Positions 61,024-64,000 of a DNA stretch of 64,000 nucleotides are shown here, one piece after another. Position 1 is the stretch's first letter. Every line of letters starts with the position of its first letter. The DNA is from Mesocentrotus franciscanus (lineage: Eukaryota; Echinodermata; Echinoidea; Camarodonta; Strongylocentrotidae): NCBI GenBank assembly GCA_037976565.1, contig CP137675.1, positions 26,975,158 through 27,039,157 on the forward strand, given 5' to 3'. The translations under genes and the position numbers were made by a program. Below the pieces are notes generated by a model. The model had not been told where the DNA came from. It did not search any database and saw nothing but the letters and a program-made list of their open reading frames with translations.

Positions 61024-63559
61024 ATAATGATAATAATAACATAAGAAAATAGAAATCATAATAAGATAATAATTAATATTAATGATAACAGCTATAATGA
61101 TAACAACACCAATAATAATAACAATGATACTAATAGTATTCATAGTAATAATAATGACAGTACTAATAACAATACTACTTCTTCTACTACTGCTACTACT
61201 ACTTTTACTACTGGGCTACTAATACTAATACATAATGGAAATATTGATTATGGCATATCTTCATAGTAATATCATAAAACAGCATATTTTACAAGATTTT
61301 AAATACTAAGTAACTCAATCTTGATGTATAAAGACAATGAAAATTATTTCAACCTGTTGACTAAAGGATTACTTTCATTCCGATGGGTTTCTGCCTACTA
61401 CAAGAGTCACCCGGTTCCCGTAGGTAAAGTATTAAAGGGGGTGTAGCATGGCAAATACTGGTTATTAAACGCCATCTACGACTTCTTTTTGGACAACTAC
61501 ACGTAAACGAATGGACTTGATTTACGGTAGTCAGCGACTTAATCTCTACATGGCCAGCGCGCGCTAGCGTTCGCGAAACAGACCGAAGTTCTCCTCACGC
61601 TTCGGTTTCGCGTATGTTGCACGCACGTGAATACTGCGGTCGCGTCGTCCGTAGTCGTGTTATACCCGTTTGGCCCCCGAGTCAGGCCACGGGAAAGACA
61701 CGTAGTCTCATCATGCTACACCCCCTTTAACTGATAACAAGAAATTGCGAGAGCTTCTTTAAGTCTGTGGAATTTGCCGAGTTAATGATATAGGCCCGGA
61801 CACACAAGTGTGAGCCCCTCCCCCTCTCCCCTCTCTCCCTCTCTCTCTCTCCCTTTCTCATATTTCAGTCCCTTTATTTTCGGCGACAAGATTTTTCTCT
61901 CTCAATTCTGTTTCTATCTCCGTTTCAAATTATTCCTATATTAATTTTGATAGAGAAAATGAGGTTTTACTTGTAATATACCCCATACCAAAGTGATAGC
62001 GCCAAATCGACCCCAGACCGGAATCAAACCGATTCTGGCCATTTGAGGGTAATGACTATTATTTTTTGCGGTCTATTGTCTCGTTGATGTGACTAAGGTA
62101 TCCAATATACCGCCAAACCGACTCCAGACCGGAACCAAACGATTCACGTCACGGTTTATTTATTATTACTTTTTTTTAAGAGAGGGATTATGGTGTTTTT
62201 CGGTTTAGTCGGTCTGGTGTCTTGTTGGTGTGACTAGGGTATCCGATATACCGCCGAACCGACTCCAGACCGGAACCAAATTATTCACGTCATGGTTTAT
62301 ATATTATTACTATTTTTGAGAGGGATTATTGTTTTTTTCGGTTCAGTCGGTTTGGTGTCTTGTTGGTGGGATTAGGGTACCCGCCGAACCCACTTTAAAT
62401 CAACTTTAAATCGACTTATATACCCTATACCACAGTGAGGACGCGCGATATCTCAGTTGGTAGAGCAGTGGTCTCGTAATCCGGCTACCTGGGTTCGAAA
62501 CCAAGGCGATGCGCTAGTGCCCTTTGGTAAAGAATTAATCCTCATTAGCAGGTCCCTCGAAGAGGACCTAAAGCCGTCGGTCCTCTAGCAGTCAGGTAAC
62601 ATAAACAACCACTAAACACTAAACACTTTTAGTTTAAATCGACTTTTTTTGCAAATCGACTGCAAATCGATCAAATCTTTGCCATTCGTGGGAATGTCAG
62701 CATGGGAATGTAGTATTTTTGTGCGCATACCGAAACACGTCACGGTAGGAGTTGCGATAGTTGTTCCATCCGCAGATGTCCAGTCCCCGTTGCTGCATCC
62801 ATATGACGTAAGTCCAGCTAGAGTACCGGAGCAATTAATCATTGTGCTTTGGGATGTGGCCACACATCCAGCTGGGTCATAAGTGATATTTCCTGCATTG
62901 GCGTCCCCTGCCGTAGGGTATCTGCTAAAGATCCCTGTGTCACAAGCTGACGCATCTGTAAAGATGGAAGAAGTCAACCGTAGAATCAGAACCAATGATT
63001 TTTATTTATATTCTCATCCCGGTAATTGATAATTGATGTATTGGTTTCTATATCATCATTTCATTTCAGACATTTTTTTCCCAACACAGTTGTTGACATT
63101 GTATAGAAAAGGTAAGATATTTACGATTCAGTCACACGCTTAGTTCATTGTTAATATGACGAAGGTAAACATTATATAGAAGGGCTAAAGCGTTAAAAAC
63201 GCGAAGCTTGATGATGTGTTCCCAAATTATGGAAATATTTACAAATTAAAAGTTTACATCAAGATCCATTACATCAAATAGAGCACAACATTAATTTTAA
63301 CCCCAAATGTATACACAATAAACAGGTATGATGCATTGGTATCAAGAAATTCTAAAACTTTTTGTATTGCACTCAGAGAGCTGAAATCGGACAATATAAA
63401 CGCAAGCTAGAGGAACTAAAGGAACTAAAGGAACAAAGCTGCAGAAGAGTACCGATTTACTCCGATGAGTGCAATATGAAAACATTGGTATGACTGCATT
63501 CATTTACAAATAAATGTCAAGAGAATATTTACCTCCTTCGCACTCTGACTTCACCAGCC
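40038..63559 (-). CDS. Gene Z (5' partial): CCP/Sushi-repeat ZP-domain membrane protein, 14 exons
   Basis: Joined exons in gene order: 63559-63533, 62955-62731, 60858-60682, 58968-58792, 57511-57314, 56288-56103, 55703-55536, 54965-54764, 54356-54332, 54074-53878, 52285-52079, 50706-50610, 40996-40801, 40183-40038. The 2228 nt, entered in phase 1, give 741 whole residues and a TAG stop with every splice phase matching, which is strong internal support. Layout: 9-residue Cys microexon, one atypical CCP, five four-Cys CCPs, ZP-N, linker, ZP-C, tetra-arginine site, membrane helix and short basic tail. ZP modules are known to polymerise in extracellular matrices after cleavage at a basic site; CCPs are extracellular binding modules. 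The product is therefore inferred to be a cell-surface or shed matrix glycoprotein. The signal-peptide exon lies above 64000 or was missed. Splice sites are by eye. Confidence 0.85.
40801..40996 (-). CDS. Gene Z exon 13: ZP-C end with basic cleavage site
   Basis: A 196-nt exon, phase 0 to 1. It opens IYLHCKVAIC, the diagnostic ZP-C strand, then GECAPCGTQARRRRGAN. RRRR is a furin-type consensus cleavage site as found after many ZP modules, so the ectodomain may be released. A juxtamembrane stretch follows to the gtacac donor. Confidence 0.88.
41251..41904. mobile_element. TIR element, 0.65 kb, CG-rich
   Basis: Ends TGCCTGGATTACATTTG and the inverse (CAAATGTAACCCAGGCA), flanked by TAA. The interior is full of CGTACGGA, CCGTGCAG and TACGGGCT motifs in both orientations. 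No protein recognised. 3' of exon 40801-40996's acceptor, inside the large gene Z intron. Confidence 0.75.
42326..42900. mobile_element. TTAA foldback element with perfect central hairpin
   Basis: 575 bp. Ends TTAAAGTACAAGTCCACTCC and TTAAAGCCCAAGTCCACTCC (inverse). The centre, 42514-42672, is a hairpin with arms of about 70 bp and only one or two mismatches. It lies in the 9.6-kb intron of gene Z. Confidence 0.8.
43039..43428. repeat. Foldback repeat, ~100-bp arms
   Basis: CGCATTTCGGCTCTGAATCG at the left, its inverse at the right, with CGTCTACGA and GAAGCCG blocks shared. The spacer is about 190 bp. It abuts the 15-bp satellite array that starts at about 43440. Confidence 0.75.
43440..44115 (+). 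repeat. 15-bp satellite array, forward copy
   Basis: Tandem GCTCCGCCGACAATT / GCTCCGCCGACATTT units with occasional GCTCCGCATGAAGCGACAAT spacers. Having no stops in several frames, it gives spurious long ORFs (APPTIAPPTF-like, GGAIVGGANV-like). Same family as 49650-50475 but in the opposite orientation. Confidence 0.88.
44116..45424. other. Gene Z large intron, between satellite and 2-kb foldback element
   Basis: AT-rich. A 79-codon plus-strand frame at 44683-44922 shows no motif I recognise. Nothing supported. Confidence 0.5.
45425..47475. mobile_element. Large foldback element, 2 kb
   Basis: Outer ends carry runs of CGCTATTCATAA-like units, inverted at the two sides. Inside, a long inverted pair starts CAGGTGGCTTAGCG (45497) and ends at its inverse near 47234, including CGTTACTTGCCGGATAAAAG. 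The middle holds a ~154-bp repeat (CCTGTACCAAAAATGGCGTT..., about 45640-46080, first unit inverted) and a ~110-bp repeat with GGGGCTCCGCCCC and CTGGACCCCA (46580-46940). No transposase recognised. Confidence 0.7.
47476..49649. other. Gene Z large intron, no feature supported
   Basis: AT-rich; a GA-rich stretch at 49215-49360, and a diverged end of the GAGCTAAATCCAC MITE family near 47890-47945. No exon-like CCP or ZP sequence found on either strand. Confidence 0.5.
49650..50475 (-). repeat. 15-bp satellite array, inverted copy
   Basis: Inverse of the 43440-44115 array, including shared irregular parts at both ends (GGGGCACTTTTT; GTCGCGTTTTGCGGAGTAAA). It shows a higher-order period: GCTTCATGCGGAGCAATTG blocks at 49871, 49997 and 50138, spaced 126 and 141 bp, a difference of one unit. 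The first 180 bp are degenerate. Confidence 0.88.
50610..50706 (-). CDS. Gene Z exon 12: ZP-C, middle part
   Basis: A 97-nt exon, phase 2 to 0, with a good pyrimidine tract before its tttag acceptor. Joined to the previous exon it gives ...ITDG|GCQVEQTV... then AAFSLSGFTYIDTSQ, matching the ZP-C pattern Cys then F-x-x-x-x-F-x-F. Donor gtatgt. Confidence 0.8.
50707..52078. other. Gene Z intron between ZP-C exons
   Basis: No gene or mobile element supported. The flanking exons join in frame without any extra exon here. Confidence 0.5.
52079..52285 (-). CDS. Gene Z exon 11: ZP-C, first part
   Basis: A 207-nt exon, phase 2-2, reading FAMYTDD...VNQRAYFAVEA...VVIDSCWTTP...YNLITDG. The hydrophobic strand, the Cys-Trp-x-T-P and the I-x-D-G ending are typical of ZP-C. 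Acceptor ttcttaag, donor gtaggc. Confidence 0.85.
52623..52833 (-). mobile_element. tRNA-derived SINE, type II
   Basis: Minus strand: box A region TAGTGGATAAGTCGCCCG, box B GGTTCAAGTCC, then GGCACTAATCCTTTGGCAAG and a body with CACTCTCCACCCAGGTGTAA. Further diverged copies at 29255-29452 and 57650-58075. Confidence 0.78.
53031..53530. other. Assembly gap (500 N)
   Basis: Exactly 500 N, bordered on both sides by the same minisatellite unit. Probably an unresolved repeat array of unknown true length, in the intron between gene Z exons 53878-54074 and 52079-52285. Confidence 0.95.
53531..53945 (-). repeat. ~80-bp minisatellite overlapping a ZP exon end
   Basis: Units begin GGTTACTCTG and contain GTTGTTCAGCAGTCCCTC and often a gtaagg-type donor. 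Unit starts on the plus strand near 53531, 53610, 53691, 53778 and 53932; another copy lies just left of the N gap (52980-53030). One unit is the 3' end of gene Z exon 53878-54074. Confidence 0.8.
53878..54074 (-). CDS. Gene Z exon 10: ZP-N second half and linker
   Basis: A 197-nt exon, phase 0 to phase 2. It contains LDVYKNRIV, DITVSFPITCFYERV and then a linker, the standard ZP-N closing strands with the last Cys. The final ~68 nt and the donor AG|gtaaga are one copy of a degenerate ~80-bp tandem repeat that continues into the intron, so the linker length and exact donor are less certain than the core. Confidence 0.8.
54332..54356 (-). CDS. Gene Z exon 9: 25-nt ZP-N microexon (predicted)
   Basis: The flanking ZP exons cannot be joined directly: phase 2 meets phase 0, and a direct join gives an early TAG. 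A 25-nt segment between a cag acceptor and a GAG|gtgaag donor, read T GGT GTC TGC ATG AAG ..., bridges the phases exactly. It supplies GVCMKVQE, placing a Cys where ZP-N modules have their conserved third Cys before the D-x-D-x-x-x-Y-x-N strand. The acceptor has a poor pyrimidine tract. Needs transcript support. Confidence 0.6.
54764..54965 (-). CDS. Gene Z exon 8: ZP-N, first half
   Basis: A 202-nt exon entered in phase 1 and left in phase 2. It reads ...VRLECRSDSIRVTID...DDPTCTG..., the canonical ZP-N opening: first Cys, alternating hydrophobic beta strand, then D-x-x-C. Reading on without splicing would hit TAA at the donor (AG|gtaaat), which fixes the exon end. Confidence 0.85.
55536..55703 (-). 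CDS. Gene Z exon 7: CCP domain
   Basis: A 168-nt, phase 1-1 exon. Four Cys (NCTYPGSP, FTCNTNFTLVG, IRCNNGSW, PTCN) and classic CCP spacing. The NFTLVG motif is shared with the T exon of gene B, suggesting a common source. Last CCP before the ZP module. Confidence 0.88.
56103..56288 (-). CDS. Gene Z exon 6: CCP domain
   Basis: A 186-nt, phase 1-1 exon. Four Cys (NCTAADY, FTCESGV, GSCSDGMW, FECIQP) with W before the last. The donor is gtaagt and the acceptor cactcag. Confidence 0.88.
56466..56680. repeat. Long (ATT)n microsatellite
   Basis: ATT/AAT run of about 200 bp in a gene Z intron; the poly-Asn frame in it is spurious. Confidence 0.9.
57314..57511 (-). CDS. Gene Z exon 5: CCP domain
   Basis: A 198-nt, phase 1-1 exon. 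Cys context: KCTIPDT, FQCNSGRSY, QVCNDGEF, AKCY. It is slightly long for a CCP because of an extended loop between Cys 2 and 3, and F replaces the usual W before Cys 4. The donor is a consensus gtaagt. Confidence 0.83.
57650..58075 (-). mobile_element. Two SINE type II copies, partial
   Basis: 57700-57836 keeps the body only; 57870-58075 keeps body and a diverged head (GTGCCGGGCTGAGATTTTAA on the plus strand). Gene Z intron. Confidence 0.65.
58792..58968 (-). CDS. Gene Z exon 4: CCP domain
   Basis: A 177-nt, phase 1-1 exon. Four Cys (SCTRPDL, FTCDSA, STCRDGTW, ACY) fit the CCP pattern, and there is one sequon (NAT). The acceptor follows ...gaacgcag and the donor is gtaaga. Confidence 0.88.
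59190..59725. mobile_element. TTAA TIR element, 0.54 kb
   Basis: Ends TTAAAGATACTATGTCCC and the inverse (GGGACATAGTACCTTTAA), flanked by TTAA. No coding capacity seen. Upstream of exon 58792-58968 of gene Z, in its intron. Confidence 0.75.
60436..60668. mobile_element. MITE, GGCCCGAATTCACAA ends
   Basis: Arms GGCCCGAATTCACAAAGGAG / inverse with CCATG and TTTACAT blocks mirrored through most of the 233 bp. Ends 13 bp from the donor of gene Z exon 60682-60858. Confidence 0.78.
60682..60858 (-). CDS. Gene Z exon 3: CCP domain
   Basis: A 177-nt, phase 1-1 exon with the four CCP cysteines (GCPEPE, YVCNEGY, FCSTSGEW, RCL) and the conserved W before the last Cys. It is a complete one-exon module running straight into a gtatac donor. 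Confidence 0.88.
   Translation of the reverse strand: MLVGVPNPRFLSMVMLREISTIFSLRSNTSATRAIRELELILRFAALVGNGVNLRPDA
60954..61210. repeat. ATT/AGT/AAT/ACT compound microsatellite
   Basis: Blocks (ATT)n, (AGT)n, then irregular AAT/ACT, in a gene Z intron. Confidence 0.85.
61432..61730. mobile_element. TTAA TIR element, 0.3 kb
   Basis: Ends TTAAAGGGGGTGTAGCATG and inverse, flanked by TTAA; GC-rich centre with short palindromes. Gene Z intron. Confidence 0.78.
61990..62390. repeat. Tandem repeat, three units of ~110-140 bp
   Basis: Units share CCGACTCCAGACCGGAACCA, CGGTTTAGTCGGT and GTCTTGTTGGTGTGACTAGG; centres near 62017, 62124 and 62267. In a gene Z intron before the type I SINE. Confidence 0.75.
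62441..62611 (+). mobile_element. tRNA-derived SINE, type I
   Basis: Same head and body as 19783-19980, lacking about 30 bp (TTGCTTACTAACAAGC region) near the 3' end. In a gene Z intron. Confidence 0.82.
62731..62955 (-). CDS. Gene Z exon 2: atypical A-type CCP
   Basis: A 225-nt, phase 1-1 exon starting DASACDTG. It has five Cys. Its second half (GCVATSQ, INCSGTLAG, YGCSNGDW, TVTC) aligns in spacing with the A exons of genes A and B (DCYVSTSQ, YGCTGDL, NQCNSGTW, PTC), so I treat them as homologous. N-glycosylation sequons NIT and NCS are present. The odd Cys may pair with the Cys of the preceding microexon (inference). Confidence 0.8.
62956..63532. other. Gene Z intron 1 in window
   Basis: No feature beyond a short GGAACTAAA triplication near 63411-63436. 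Confidence 0.5.
63533..63559 (-). CDS. Gene Z exon 1 in window: 27-nt Cys microexon
   Basis: Bounded by a ...ttttag acceptor and a gtaaat donor. In phase 1-1 it reads LVKSECEG with a single cysteine. The length and phase match the 27-nt m2 microexons of genes A and B, and as in those genes it sits directly before an atypical CCP exon. It is too short to be certain from sequence alone. Confidence 0.6.
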
Positions 63560-63640
63560 CTAAAATGGAAGAGAAAAATTATAAAAGTTTCAAATTAATA
63601 CCGAAAATCTGGATTTAACACATACCAACACAAAGGAAAC

Positions 63641-63835
63641 TTAAAGCCCCACTGTACTACTTGTAGCTACTTGCTCCCTCTATATAGAAAACAATGCCTA
63701 AGCGGTGCCCGTTGGTCCCCCATGATCCTCTTTTTCTTATGTTAATTGAGAGCTGAGTTGATGAGATAACCATCTGTCAGTGACCACGCTAATCCCCCTA
63801 ATCCCTCCTGGCCAAACTAGTACAGAGGGCTTTAA
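63641..63835. mobile_element. TTAA MITE, 195 bp, family 2
   Basis: Same family and interior as 28304-28499, flanked by TTAA. It lies upstream of the first visible exon of gene Z. Confidence 0.82.
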
Positions 63836-64000
63836 ACACTACAGGCAAAAACTTCTGTCCGAGTGATTCAAATTCAAACACGCACATCAATCCCTTTATA
63901 GAATTACAAACAACAAGAAAAAAAATCGACACTATTAATATACAAAACGTGTCAGGTAAGAATGTGACAAAACTTGTTTCAAGTTCAAACACTCACACAA

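Noticed and set aside
63798..63992. 64-codon minus-strand frame with a hydrophobic stretch as gene Z signal-peptide exon
   Set aside because: No donor in a phase that fits the next exon, and it overlaps the end of a MITE; chance hydrophobic frame.

Overview
This is a eukaryotic, intron-rich, AT-rich window, probably from an echinoderm-like marine deuterostome. The call rests on many CCP/Sushi exons with phase 1-1 introns, a CCP+ZP membrane protein, tRNA-derived SINEs and a dense load of short inverted-repeat elements. Species cannot be fixed from sequence alone. No bacterial operons, CRISPR arrays or rRNA genes were seen. All three recognisable host genes lie head-to-tail on the minus strand.

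(1) Positions 63559 to 40038: the 3' part of a CCP-ZP transmembrane gene ('gene Z'). Fourteen exons can be chained with consistent phases into 741 whole residues plus stop: a Cys microexon, an atypical CCP, five ordinary CCPs, a complete ZP module split over six exons (including a 25-nt microexon), a tetra-arginine cleavage site, one membrane helix and a short basic tail. Its signal-peptide exon lies beyond 64000. A 9.6-kb intron (40997-50609) holds two inverted 15-bp satellite arrays and several foldback elements. A 500-base assembly gap (53031-53530) sits inside a minisatellite built from the end of a ZP exon.

(2) Positions 36715 to 20227: a secreted CCP gene ('gene B'). Order: signal peptide, two Cys microexons (m1, m2), atypical CCP (A), CCP-B, CCP-T, three more CCPs, then m1-m2-A-B-T again, apparently ending at a stop just past the last T exon. 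The first A exon is frameshifted. A decayed Penelope-like retroelement with hammerhead ribozymes lies in its m1-m2 intron.

(3) Positions 11921 to 536: a paralogous secreted CCP gene ('gene A'). It has a near-identical signal peptide and four tandem m1-m2-A-B cassettes, two of them almost identical with a 2.39-kb period. It reaches a stop in the last codon of the fourth B exon.

The 5' flanks of genes A and B are themselves duplicated, so several mobile-element insertions can be dated against an empty paralogous site. The intergenic region 12-20 kb is mostly such insertions. The genes probably encode extracellular modular proteins that diversify by exon-cassette duplication; binding partners and functions cannot be read from sequence.
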